Origin: Pelecanus crispus
Taxonomy: Eukaryota > Chordata > Aves > Pelecaniformes > Pelecanidae
Assembly (NCBI RefSeq): GCF_030463565.1
Contig: NC_134646.1
Span: 61,273,710-61,337,709 of the forward strand
DNA: 64,000 bases
Reading direction: 5' to 3'
The translations under genes and the position numbers were made by a program. Shown here piece by piece: positions 26,399 to 39,000 of this stretch. How positions within the stretch are numbered: position 1 is the stretch's first letter; each line of letters begins with the position of its first letter. The notes beneath the pieces were generated by a model. The model did not search any database, was not told the origin of the DNA, and worked only from the letters and a program-made list of their open reading frames with translations.

Positions 26399-26425
26399 AA
26401 AAAAAAAAAAAAAAAAAAAAAAAAT
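26399..26425 (+). repeat. A(27) homopolymer at the edge of the CpG island
   Basis: An uninterrupted run of 27 A. No retroposed element could be recognised on its 5' side, so it is listed as simple sequence. Its length in an assembly may be unreliable. Confidence 0.9.
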
Positions 26426-26889
26426 TACTTTTTCACTATTTCATACTACGATCGTGAAGGTTAAGAGACAAACAAACGGGCAAATACCTGAGCGCCTAGT
26501 GTGTTCAGTGCACTTTTACCGGGTCTCGCTCTGAACCGAGCCAGCCACGGGGCTCAGCCCGCCCGGCGGGACACGGACCCCCCCGGACCCCCGCGCCCCG
26601 CCCCGTACAGCGGCCCCCCCGCCCTGCCTCGGCCCCTCGCCTGCCCGCGCTTGCCCCGGGCGAGCGGCCCGGGCTCCCGCCCCGGCCCGGGGACCGCTGC
26701 CCCTCCCCCCGGGGAAGCTCTCCACAGCCGGCGGGCGGGCGGGCGGCAGCCCGGCGGAGGGGAGGGCGGGAGCCCGCCCCCCGCTACCGCTAGCCCTCGC
26801 CCTCCTCCTCGCTTTCTCCTCCCCCTCCTGGCAGCCCCAGCCCCGGCCCCAGCCCCCTTCTCTGGCTGCCCAGCCCGCCCGCCCTCCTC

Positions 26890-26892
26890 ACC
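26890..26892 (-). other. KLHL5: Candidate KLHL5 exon 1 splice donor
   Basis: On the minus strand GAGAG|GTGAGG inside the CpG island matches the donor consensus well, with the exon's last base at 26892. Weaker alternatives are CAG|GTATTT near 26486 and a GGTAAAAG site near 26520. The choice among them is inference. Confidence 0.4.
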
Positions 26893-27156
26893 TCTCAAGG
26901 TCCGGGAAGGGGGGGAGGTTGGGACGGGGCGGGGAAAGAATAAAATCGCAAGGGAGGCCCCGGCACCCCCCTCCCGTCCCGTCCCGCCCCGGCGGCAGCC
27001 AGCGCTCCCGCTCCGCCGGGGGAGGCCGCGGGCACTGGGCGATCCCTCCCCGGCGCTAACGGGTCCCCATGGGCCCCGCTCCCGGCCCCTCCCCTGCGCG
27101 CTCGGGCGGCTCCGGCCCGCGGGACGGCCCCGCAGGCGGGGCGGGGCGGGGCGGGG

Positions 27157-27194
27157 CCAGCACCCAGGGGCGGGGCCAGCACCCAGGGGCGGGG
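27157..27194 (+). repeat. 19-bp GC-box repeat, two exact copies
   Basis: CCAGCACCCAGGGGCGGGG is present twice without a gap (27157-27175 and 27176-27194), directly after a run of four GCGGG units. Each copy carries one Sp1-type GC box. Confidence 0.9.
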
Positions 27195-27670
27195 CTCCGC
27201 GCCACGCCCCCCCGCCGGGCCGCCCGCTCCGCTTCCTGCCCCTGGGGCGGGAGGCGCGCGCCGCCGCCGGCCAACCGCCGGCCTCCTCGCGCCCCAGGGC
27301 GGGGGCGGCGCGTGGCCGCGCGCGGCGGGGCGGTGGCCGGCCCCACTCAGGCTGCGGCGGCGGCCGCGCGGCGCTCCCCCTGGCGGCGGGGCGGCTGCCC
27401 TTCGCCGGGGCGCCTCTGGACTAACCCTGTGCGAGGCCGCGTCCCGGCCCCGGGTGCCCTCGCCTGCCCTCTGAAACCACAGAGCTAAGCACTCCCGTGA
27501 CTTCCCACCCCCCCATTTAAGTGGGAGACCTCTCCCACGACGCAGCCGTTAACCTCCTCTCAGAACCCTGGCAGCGCGTGGCGCCGAGGCAGCCTCCACG
27601 TACCCCTAATGGGCAAACGCGCCCCAGCCCTTGCCGGCCTCGCCAGGCAATGCCTGACCGCTGGCCGCTG

Positions 27671-29958
27671 CCACCCAAAGGCAGACTAATTCCGCAAATT
27701 AATAGACTGTGTGACAGTCAGATGTGCCTCCGACTGATTGAAGGGTGTGCGAGATCATTGCCGAGGCGTGGCGGTTCGAGTTTGACGCGGTAATGAGGCA
27801 CACTGCGTGCTTTGCCTAATGCTGTAAGGAAATGCGGCCTACGTGGCTGTGTGCTTTGTCTGCCAGCTCTCATCCCGGCTGACTTTAAATGATTTAGGCA
27901 ATTTTAACTAAATTTGACTGAAGGATAGGGTTTTCAAAGCTACCGATTGTTCCAGCTGTGTAAAAATTATGAGTGAGGTGGAGGAAAGCATGCCCCCAAG
28001 AAGCACAACGCATCTTTTTCTCTTCAGCTGGCGGTCAGGCCACACACGTGCACGTGATTCAGCTAGTTTACACATGCACAACTGCTAAGGGTAATAGCGT
28101 GTAAAGCTTAGGGTGTCCCTGGGATGTCTGGACAGGTCATATGTGGGCCTCCTGAACTGAGAAACTAAACTAAAATGTGCCATCACAATAGCCCTAAAAT
28201 AGATATTCTGCCTACTGCAGAGTTTTTGGAAACCTTCTGTAGAATCTGAAAGTCAACATGTTCCACAGGCTATTATATATTATTATATTATTATATATTA
28301 TTATATTATTATATCAAACTGAACTTGTGTGTGATCCTGTAGAGTGCTTTCTATTCTATTCTGACCTTGGGCACTACCGACAAGGATGAAAGTCTGAATG
28401 TATCAGAAACGGATAGATACACATATTACTTGACAAAGTTCTCCTGTTATTTTCCAGTATTTTCTCCATTCCTTCTGGGCAGAAAGGATGGGTGAACACC
28501 ATGCAACCTTGAAACCAGGAAAATGTAAATAACTGATACGGAAGATACTTAAGGGGCAATGCAGTCTCTCACAAAGTAGAGCTAATTTGGTAACAGATGA
28601 CAAACATAAATTGCGCAGTGGGTGTATTTTACTTTTAAAATTCATACCTATGGTTTTTTGTATCCTTATTACTTCTGTTGTACCATACTGTCAAAAAAAA
28701 AAAAATCAGTTCATTTTGCTTTGGTTTCGTTGCTTTCATGGCATAAAACTGCTACATTTAAAATATCATATTAACAAATTTGTATTTGCTACAGCTCCAT
28801 TAAGAGTCTTTCTATAGAATCAATACTGTATTTGCTTCCACCTGGCTTACTCATCTTCTGAGATAACTAGATGGCAAGAAGGGAATTTCAGGTTTGTAGG
28901 ACATTTCTTATTTTAACTTCAGCAGCATAGCTTCATTTTGGTAGTACTCAATATATAATGGGTTGTGGGAAAGATACTATATCAGAAGAGAGCTTTCTGA
29001 ATTAATTAAATCGTACTGTATATACTCCAGATTTGAGTCAAATTGTTTGTTTTTGCATATGCACTATTCAGAGTACTTCTGTTCCAAACTTTTCAGAAAG
29101 GTTCTTTTCAGTCTCTTCTCTAAGAAGAATTTGTGGAATATCACGGTCATTGTCAGAATGAAAGACTTCACTCTTTTAACTGGAAAGTTTAGATGAAAAA
29201 TTGTGACTACAATGTATAGGAATAATAAAGTCTTCTTGTGGTGTAAAGGATAGTAACATGCACACAAAAGACACTCTACAGATTGGCAACACATCTGTTA
29301 TCTTTTAAAAATACAACAGCAATGATAATATGAACGTCTCACACTCAGTTCGTTGTACTTAGTACATCACTTATTTGCCAGATCAGAAACTTTAAGTTGT
29401 AAAGATCAAATTAATAGTCTATTAAAGTCTTAAAGATTCTGTATTACATAAAATTATCTTCCCCCTGGCCCCAATACATGTGCATATGCATATAAATAAA
29501 ACAATAAACTCTCCATATCTGACTCATGTGGTTCTGACTCATTTTTATGAGGTCCTGACTAATTTTTTAAAAATCTTCTTGGCCAAATGAGAACAAAATT
29601 CCTTCACAAAGATGATTTGTTTACTGTTTAGAAGGTATATGAAAGTGGCCATTAGGGGGTGATGTTCCTAAAACAAAACTCCCCCAAATGAATAAAATAG
29701 TTTCTGTGCATGATTTTTTCTCTTATTTTCATCGTAGTACATGAAGTTTATCTTCAGCTTATTCATTTGAATCATCCTCGTCTATGCCAATGTAGAAACA
29801 GAACTTGGCTCTCTACAACTTAATGAGAAGTAAAAAGAAAAGTCATATTAGAAAAAGGAAATGAATAGACGTTATTTTGCATAGAGTCTGCACTAAGTTA
29901 AAAGCTAAACCAGGAAGGAAGTTACCACCACTATCCTAGATGGGAGTACTTCAGTGAC
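27671..29958 (+). other. KLHL5-TMEM156 divergent spacer and TMEM156 upstream region
   Basis: No coding exon was recognised. The island fades out by about 27.8 kb. An AT-only repeat lies at 28271-28314. Just upstream of TMEM156 exon 1, at about 29912-29922, is a GGAAGGAAGT stretch resembling paired ETS sites. No TATA box was convincingly placed, and the TMEM156 transcription start is unknown. It could also use an untranslated exon nearer the island. Confidence 0.5.
28271..28314 (+). repeat. TATTATA-type AT microsatellite
   Basis: 44 bp consisting only of A and T, built from alternating tattat and atattattat units, about 0.6 kb beyond the CpG island. Probably polymorphic in length. Confidence 0.85.
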
Positions 29959-30058
29959 ATGTGCTTGCTTTTGAGAAAATCAGAACTCTTCAGATTAGTA
30001 CTAGGAATAATTACCATGTTTATTTTATGTTTACCTGAATTTTTCAGAGTCCACGAAG
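29959..30058 (+). CDS. TMEM156: TMEM156 coding exon 1 (signal/anchor)
   Basis: ATG at 29959 in context GACATGT (G at -3). It encodes a 33-residue peptide with LFRLVLGIITMFILCLPEFF at residues 10-29, which parallels the human N-terminus ending ILPEYFK. The exon ends GAAG|GTGAGT at 30058, phase 1. A second in-frame ATG lies at 30016, but starting there would lose half of the hydrophobic stretch. Confidence 0.87.
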
Positions 30059-33000
30059 GTGAGTGATCAGCTTTTAAAATTGCCGTTTATTTATCCTAAA
30101 GTCTGATTGCAACTGAAAAGTTGGCACATGCTTTCCTAAAAGCGATAGTTGGGATGCTGTACTCATATGGACTTTACAAAGCATATAGATTTTTTTTTGT
30201 TAGGTTTTTAACCAACAGAGTTAATTATATGTGGTAATTTGAAAGGAGTTTGTCATTCATTTATGTAGACTGTAAAATTTTTGGTAACTATTTCCATGCA
30301 ACTGTACTTTTACTATCTTCATCATGAAGAGAGTAGTTAAAGTATGTATGTTCTTTTATAGCAGGTACTCATGTCTTAAAAAATAACTTTTTTTAAGTTT
30401 CTATACTTAAATGCCTATAGAACTTTGTACAGTTACTATCTGATATGAGATGCTGTCTGTGAAAGAGATATGCAGTGGTAACCTGAGAAGAAGTAGAGCG
30501 GAATAGGTGTACCTGAGTGAAGCAAGTCTTTTAACATAAATCCCAGATACATCTTGGTGATCCTAAAGGTCGATACTGGATTTAGGATGAATGAAAAATA
30601 TATGTGTGGAAGTTATGCGTTCAGTGCTTTCTTAAAAATCTGTAAATAGATTAATATTAAAATAGTTTTGTCACATCCATTCCTAAGTAAGCTTCTGAAG
30701 AGATAAAACTTGTAACAAAAAGCATCCCTTTGACAAATGGTCTGTATTCCCAGGCATCATCAAATAAATTATTTATGAAGCACAATTTTCTGAAAAAAAA
30801 ATTAATATAAAAATATATCCAGATTGGCTTACTTCTGTTTACATTTCTATTTTCATTAACCACAAAGAATAAATATGACAGTAACTAGAATATCATTTAT
30901 AGATTTTTATAGTTTTTAAATGAACAAACTTGGTAAGCTGTCATAAGTTTCAAATATCATAAAATCGATGACTCAGTTTAAGATGTTGGAATAATTAATG
31001 TTTTATCTCCCTGCAGAAGTAATCAAAGTATTTGCTAGCACAGACTATGCAAATAAACAATGAAATGACTATTACCAGAAGAAAACATTGACCTTACTGT
31101 CAAACACCGGAGAGTGAATAATTTCATTTTAATGGAATTGGGTTTTCTATGGAAAAACACCCTGTAAACAGAGGCTTAACAAAGGAATTTCGTAATCACA
31201 GAACTTCCTAACATCAACCATGCGGGTTACAGATCTTTGAATACAGCAGTTTCCTAGAGATACTTTGCATGGTTTCATCTCAGTGATCCTCTTAACTCTT
31301 CAGGCTGTCTGCGTTCAGATTTCACAAAACCCTTTCCACATTTCTAGTGATGTTTACATTTGGGAGGGTGCTTCCCAGTCCTGCAGTGAGGAGCAAGCCA
31401 GTTGTGGGTAAACGCTCTCCGTCTGCCCTGTAATCCAGTGGGAAATCTAGTCTTTTTGCAGCCCTACTCACAGTGTTCAACCATACATATAACACTCCCT
31501 AGAAAGTCCGCAGTCCTGTGAGTTGGAAGAAAATAAAGTTTACTGATGCTAGATTGTAATTTGAATGGCTTTCTCAGTAGAGATCTTTCAAGAGGATGGT
31601 AAGCACCCTCCCTAACAGGACAGCATTCAAACTTTTTCCACTCGGATAACAGGCCTTTTACATATCTACAACACGGTTCACAGGCAGCTCTGCAGCCTGT
31701 TTAGCCATGTGTGAAGTCTGAAATGGACTTCATAGTGCTGTACGTAGACTGCTGTCACAGCACAGTCAGCAGATTCCCAAGTCCCATGTACAAATTTCTT
31801 GGTGAAAGGGATATGGTAGGGAATTACCATTAGTTGACATTGAGAGCTGTAGCAGTGGTTTTAGACTGGTTGCCCAGGTGCACACGCGCCTTGCCATGAG
31901 AGCAGAATAAGCATTTGATTTCTGCTCCTGGCTCATCTCCACAGAGAAGCTCTGCAAAAAAGCCTCCTTCAGCTGAAGAATTTGACCTCAAGAGCCTGCT
32001 CTACTCCAGGTTGCGTGGGTCAGATCACAAGCATTTCAAGGAAAATGTTTTGACTTGCCTCAGGGAAAGATCAAGCCCTAAATTTTGTCTGACATTTTTC
32101 CTTTTTGTATTAAAATGAATTATTTTCTCACCTGCATAGGATGTGTATCTTACATTTCAATTTATTATGTTTTATGAGGAGTTTATGACTCTCTGATGTA
32201 GCATTAGTAAAGGGAAGATAATTGACTTTGCTGTTGGATTTTGGATTTTATTTCTGTATCCTGTCTGAAATACTTCACTGAACTGTTTCTGAGGTCAGCC
32301 TGCTGCGATGTGAGCACAGGTGGCTTGTTGAAGCTGTCAGATTGCGGCTGAGCACTGGGGCGATTAAAGGCTATGTTTTTTTCTCTACGCAAGGATTTAT
32401 GAACATATTACTCCAATTCCTCATAATAGGAGTTAGATGCAAAATTTCCTCTTCATAGAGATGGAAGGGTACTACTAGAATTGGGAGCTCAGCTACAAAA
32501 CTATGGGTTAGTGCTGCATCAACTCCAGGAAGTGGTTATTTGTATTCATAAATACATATTTCATGTTGGGGTTCCAAAAGTTTTTTATTCTTAAATTTCT
32601 TTTCACGTTGAAAAAATAGTTCAAAGTTAATTCAAATAAAAATGCACAATTTGTACAGTAAAGCCCTACTTCAATGTGGAAGACAGCTAAAATAACACTC
32701 ATTAATAATTAATTCTATGTGTTTTTTGCTACTTGCCAGAACTGCATTAATGTATTCTAGCTACGGTAATTTGATACTGAAATTTGACTGAATACCAAAA
32801 CCAATGGTCATAATTAAGATTCATGTTTGCTGACTGAATATAAGAGAATGTGAAGGATGTGGTCAGAGGATTCAGCAGCATTTCTGTGTATTTTCACTGC
32901 GTGGTTTCAGTGTCATTGGAAAGAAAGTTTTCGTTCTGTTTATAGCTATTTTACAACATAATTGCACTGGTGCGTTGCAACTGCATGGTTCCAGGGCTAA

Positions 33001-36000
33001 GTTCCCCCTTCTTTTCAAGTACAATCAAATTGGAGCAGCTTTGAAACAGGAACGTGACTAGGTACCACCACAAATTCAAGTTACTATTGCAAGAGATTTT
33101 GTACAATTCAGCAATAAAATCCAGGATCGAGGTTGTGGGAAAACGCTGTGCTTGCTTTCTCTCTCTCACTTGTTGATGCATTCAATATGCTGCCTTAAAC
33201 CTTAAGAAAGAAAGTGCATTTCATTGTAAGATGGTTAATGTATCTGTTACATGATGCTTCCATGCACATATTTGTCCCTGTGTCCTACATGACTGTCTTG
33301 CTTATACAGTACTCTATTTTTTTACAGCTAACACTGTAATTGTGTCATGCGTGGATACCTGTTCATCAAGTAATACCACTTTTCCACTTTGTACTTTTAA
33401 CAATTCTTGCAAAAGATCACTGCAACGAAGAAGAGAAAACCAGACTATTTTACTGAAGGCCATTGTAAACCATTCCAATTTCCAAAATATTCCATGTATT
33501 TGTCAGTTCTCCAGGAGGGAACAACAGTCCCATACTAAACACACAGAGTGTGAATCCAAGAGAGACGTGAATGTTGATCATCAAGGACCAGGGTCAGTAG
33601 CTAAAAAAAGTAAGTAGGGGAAGAGAAATACCTAATTTTGAAGCAGTTAATTACAACATAAAGACATGTTTTCATTTGGTAGTTAAAAGAAAATATGATA
33701 TGCTGCTGGTTCTCAATGGTCTTTGAAAATCTATGAACAATGGGGGTTTTTAGCTTGTCTTTGCATGGCTAGAAAATGCAGGTTTTGTGCCAAATTCTTA
33801 GTGGCATTCATTCCTGGCTGTCAGTGAAACATGTTGGTAGCAAAATGCTGATTTCTTTTCTTTGAGGATCTTGTATAAAATCGGGGGCAGTGGGGGGATG
33901 TCATTATCTTCAGGGGGCTTTGTATTGGTCTGGAAGGAGGGTGCTGTGAGAAAAGAGCGCCTTATCCAGCAGCCATCTGGAATATTTCTGTTGTAAATTT
34001 GACCTCTGCCACCTGGCTTTTATGAACGCTTTTATATCCCCATCTTTATTCTTTTAATCTTGCTAAATTTTCTAAAATTTTTCATTTATTTTTAAGGAGT
34101 TGTAGTTTCTGATCAGTTTTCACACTGAATTTGCTTTTAAATGTCATTGTGGAACTCTACATGTTGATTGATGATATTATATGAAGATAGGTTGTGAGCA
34201 AGTATCTGAAGAACTAATTCAAAGATGGTAACTATTCAGATGGCAGCTCTACAAGAAATAACGATTTTTGTGCTTGTAGTCCGTGATATCCACAACTGTG
34301 TAGTATCAGAAATGGCCCTGTATGTTTCATGGAAGGCAGCACTGAATAAGGACTGGCATGGCAATACAGATAAGAAAGAGTTCAGCAACATCCACATCTT
34401 TTCAGAGCAGTAGCAGCATATTCCTTCTGTGCCATAATGACTTGCAAAGTATCTGGAAACTTTTGGGGAAGAGTATGCCTCTGAATTTTGCTTTCCTAAC
34501 ATTGTCAGTGACAGGGGCAACAGGCCAAGTCCCAAATGTAAGACATGCAGTTCTTTTCCAAATGCATCATTTTCTTATTATGAAATAGCTGTCTTAACAA
34601 GTACGGAAAATAACAAAACAAAAAATATATGGACAAACTCTGTTCTCACTTACACCTATACAACTCTACTTTTGATAATGTCTCAGCTATGTTTCTTGTT
34701 AACATTATGCAAGTCTCACAGCCTGTGTGGTTTGAAGTGAAACAAAGACCTTTTGCAACTGATAGCAGATATAGATGTACACTTCAAATCTCTATCATCA
34801 TATGGCGTTTACTTAGTTTTTATTTTTTTCATAGCCTGATTTTTGTCTCTGTTACCTTTGATAACAGGCAACAAAACAACAAAAAACTGAAAAGCTCTGA
34901 AGATGGTAGTAAAGCAAAAAGGGGCTGTAATTTGCAGGGGAAATATATTTTGTATAGATAATCAATACTCTTCAGATCTGTTCAGAATAACTTTACATGG
35001 TATCCTTTTGTCCATTTTATCATAGTCAATAATGTAAAAGCCTACTGTATGTTTTTGCAAATGAGACAGAGAACTTAATTTTATTGTTCTTTCTGAGAGC
35101 TGTCTCTGTCTACCACGTTATATAACAGTTTTGTTTTAATTTTTAGTTCCAAAAGCAAAAGGCTCACTTGAAGTGAAAACAAAAGATATTATTTATTTTT
35201 GTAAATATTTTAATTTCACTACAGTTTCTGAGAATGAAGAAGTAGAGCATAATACTGACTACCTGCTGGAAATCCACATCAACAACTCTATACTCAGAAG
35301 AAGAAATGCAGCCGAAGAATACCTAAATCATTCCTGTCTAGTGGCAATGATGGAAGACCAAAGTGACTGTATAAATATTTCACTGCAACTGAAGTCTTAC
35401 GTGGAATGTAAGTTACAAAAGAGGGTCAGAATGGAAATCAAACCAGAAACAATATGAATCTTGCAAAAAATTTCCAGTAGGTAGTTCTCTGCTTTCAGCA
35501 ACCATTTGAAAGTATTTAATCTTTTCACAAGAAAAGATTCTTTTATTCTTTTCACAAGAAAAGAATACAATTTTGATCATCCCTTAGTAAAAGACCACCT
35601 TTAGTATGCAACTGACAATCTTTATAGTGATTTAAAGCAGGCTTTTTCTTTCCTAGAAGCAACACAGCAAAGTAAGTGTCTGTACATTTTTTTTGCTTAG
35701 CAGTGACAGACTCACAAATTGCATGTATGACAAAAGCTGAAATTACTCTTTCCTCTCCCCTCCCCCATAATGGCATAACCCTGTTGTCTTGGAGGTAAAT
35801 TAAAAAATTCCTGTTAACTTCAGTGGCAGAAGAACCAGGAGACAGGTTTGACTTTTCTTTATGTCATACTGCAGTATCCTACTATACAGCCTTACTGCAG
35901 TACACTTAAAAGAGAAATCTTCAGCTGAACTAGCCTTAGTTTTCTCAGAGGACAGCACATCAGCTTTTTAAATTTCTCTTTGTGCTGCAGGAGTTTTTTG

Positions 36001-39000
36001 GCTGATTGCCTGCCATGGTCAGGGCTTCCAGCACGTCTATATGCAACGCTTGCCATCTGGGAATTGCTGAATTATTACATTCGTTTAGTTTTGTATGGAA
36101 AATGCATTTTATGCTGTACCTTTGCTGGAAAAAATACGTGTTTTGGAGGTGGCTAAACCTATGTTAAATAAGTCCAGGTAAAATCCTAGAGAAGAGAGGG
36201 CAGCTTAGTTTTTTTTTTTAAATAAGTAGGTCTAGCTATGAGAGGAGTATAGTTTGTAACTTGCCCTGCTAACTTGTGTCAAAACATGAGCTAACCACCT
36301 TTGCTAATGGTGATTTACCTGGGAAGTGGTTATCTCAAATTAACAATAAAAGTTAACAGCACATCTTTTTTCTATTTACTTCAAAACAAAGCTAGAGAGG
36401 GGCTCAGTGCTTTGACTAGGCAAGGTTGATACACAAATCATTGCAAGTCACTACAAGATGGGGTAGAGTACTCTGTTTGAAAGGAGCCTAAATAACTGCC
36501 CAAAAGATATTTTTAGTTCTGAATTAGGAGGGATGAGCTGTGCATACCTCAAAGAGCCATGGGGTTATTGGCAGTTACCTCATGACTTCTCAGCGGAGGA
36601 GAAACACAAGGGAAGTTGATGCAGCTCTAATTATCCTATTCTAAGTCAAGGAAAGGAAAGCAGTGGTTTGGCTATAGTCTCTAATTTGATTTTATATGAG
36701 TCATAGTAACAGAGTTGGTTTTTAAAATAGTTATTTGACAATGCTAAGGTATGCATTAACATGCAGCTGCCAAAGATGTTTGAAAGGTCTTTCAAACAAG
36801 CAGGGAAGAAAGTTCCCCATGTCCTTTCTCTGTGGTATATAGTCCTGCCTTGTACCAGTTACTGAACTAATTCCCTGCGGAATGTGGGTGCATTTCTGCA
36901 GCAGCTGTTGTCCGAAAGAGCAGCCTACCTCCTACACCCAGTCTCACGCTGATTCTCCCCCAAGGCAGCTTTGGTTAAAAGAACTCCCCAGAGGGGTCCT
37001 GTTGGTGGCATTTCCTCACTTTTTGATAAGAAAATTTCTATATGTAGAATCTTACCTTCTCCTGTATATGAGGATAGACCAAGAGGTTGAGAATGCCAGT
37101 ACAGGCCAGTGTTGGACAGTGGACCAAATTCCTTCTGTGCTCCATCCAAACAAAGAGGGGATGGATATATATTACCCTTGTTCTACCTTAAATATAAATG
37201 TTGATCTTTGAAGCATTTTCTTCCTGGCTGAGTTGCATATAACAGTTTATACAAATAGGAAAAATTTTCATTCACTTAGCTATATATAACTGTTTCAGAT
37301 ATGGGAAGATAGATACAGGTGAAAATGAAGCTAAATTCTAGATAGGAAACTTAATTTCAATCAACAAAGCAGGCTGAAAGAAAAAGGCATAATCTTCTCT
37401 TTTGCTTTAAATTTTCATCTGTGGGGATAAGCATGTTCCAAAAACCTAGCCAAATAGATTGTTCTGCTTTTTTCTGCCAGTGATTTCCTGCTTCATTTTC
37501 TCTCTTCTACATTTTATGGACAGATCCAATGTGTATGACGAAGATCATTTGGGTCACTATGATTCTAGTAGTTTTTGTGTTCACTATTTCAACTGTCATC
37601 TACAAAATAGTTCAAGACAATGAACAAAACTGTAAGTAACAAAATGGTAATCTATGTGAATTTAAATTTATATGCAATGAAAAATGTATTCATTTACAAT
37701 AACAAAGCTGTTGATTATTAATGTGGTTCAGACACCAATATTTTAATTGTAAAATGGTAAAAGCTTCTTATAGAGGGATTGAAATACTCTGATAATTGAT
37801 ACTATCACCTCTCACCTCTGAATTGTGGATGCAAATCCAAGCTTGTTGATGGTGAATGAAATATGTTTCTTCTGACAGATGCTTGGTGGCCTATGAGCCT
37901 TAGTGATATGAACTTCTGTTTTCAGACTGATTCCAGTAGATAAAACAATTACAGTTGAACCTTGTTGAAGGTCTTAAGCAGAAATGCCAATGACCAATAT
38001 AAGCAGATTGAAATACACTTTCCTTCCTGAAGATGATTCATCTAGGTCATCGTCAAGAAAAATTACAGGATACTTATGAGGAGATATGCACTCAGCCGTC
38101 TGTCCTGAAAACTGGTTGTCTAAATTCTGCTGTGGTGTAATCCCATACAGGTCAACCAAGCTGTTCCTTCTTAACTCCAGAGCTGAATTAAGCCCAGATA
38201 ACATTTCTTCTCTTTGCTGTTATTTCAGCAAAGAAAATAGCGCTGTGATTTCTGAATCAGCACTATTGACTATTCCAAGAGATTAAAACTTTACTATGAA
38301 AGAACTTGTCCTTAGTTCAGAGACTGAAACAATTGTTTCTCCAAAACGCCTTCACCAGCCAAGACAGGCTCTTCCTATGCAGTTCACTTGGGGTACAGGC
38401 TGAAATTGTGATTTACAGTATTTCTTCTAGCAATATACAATGAAGAAAGCAAGAATAGAAGTGTCGGAGCACCCTGAGCAAGAGACTTTTGAGCAATCAA
38501 GATAAAGTCCTCTGCACAATAACAATGCAGAAAATTGACTGCTTGTCAGCTGCTGGTCTTTCTTTTTCATCCCAAGTCAGAAATAGGTGGTACAGGGAGC
38601 ACACTCCCTTTCCTCAGTGTGAAAAGAGTGTTACTTAACCTGTTACCTGAGATAATAGCTCTTAGATGCTTTTCACGGCAATTTCCTGAGACTTTCTGCC
38701 AGTGTCAGCCCTGAGTGGGCAGAATGCCTCCAGAGAACCAGCATTTAGTTGCTATTACCAGGCAGATGTCCATTCCCCTTGTAGTCCAGAGCTGCTGAAT
38801 AGAGACCTGGGTCACAGGGGTAATAAAAAAATGATGAGCCATATCCATTCCCCTGATCATCCTTACTGTATCTACAGGCGGTTTTATAACAAAAGAGCAA
38901 TAGGAGTCTAGCTTTAATTGTAAATGAACAGAAGGAAGAAGAGTGCCCCCACACAAAACATTTCTGTCTTTTTTTGCATAAGCAAAATAGTTGCTTAAAA

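Larger units (their letters stand above)
26515..27670 (-). promoter_or_regulatory. KLHL5: CpG island, presumed KLHL5 promoter and non-coding first exon
   Basis: A sharp island of very high GC and CpG density in an AT-rich region. It has many GGGGCGGGG (Sp1/GC-box) sites, notably 27137-27156 and a 19-bp tandem repeat at 27157-27194, and no TATA box. It lies upstream of the KLHL5 coding exon on the minus strand and about 2.3 kb before TMEM156 exon 1 on the plus strand. In mammals the CpG-island promoter in this interval belongs to KLHL5. I assign it to KLHL5, with possible divergent activity. The exact transcription start cannot be read from sequence. Confidence 0.8.

Noticed and set aside
26501-27424. 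A 307-codon plus-strand open frame and several minus-strand frames of 70-114 codons in the CpG island
   Set aside because: Extreme GC removes stop codons. The translations are runs of Pro, Arg, Ala and Gly in all frames, without domain or splice support.
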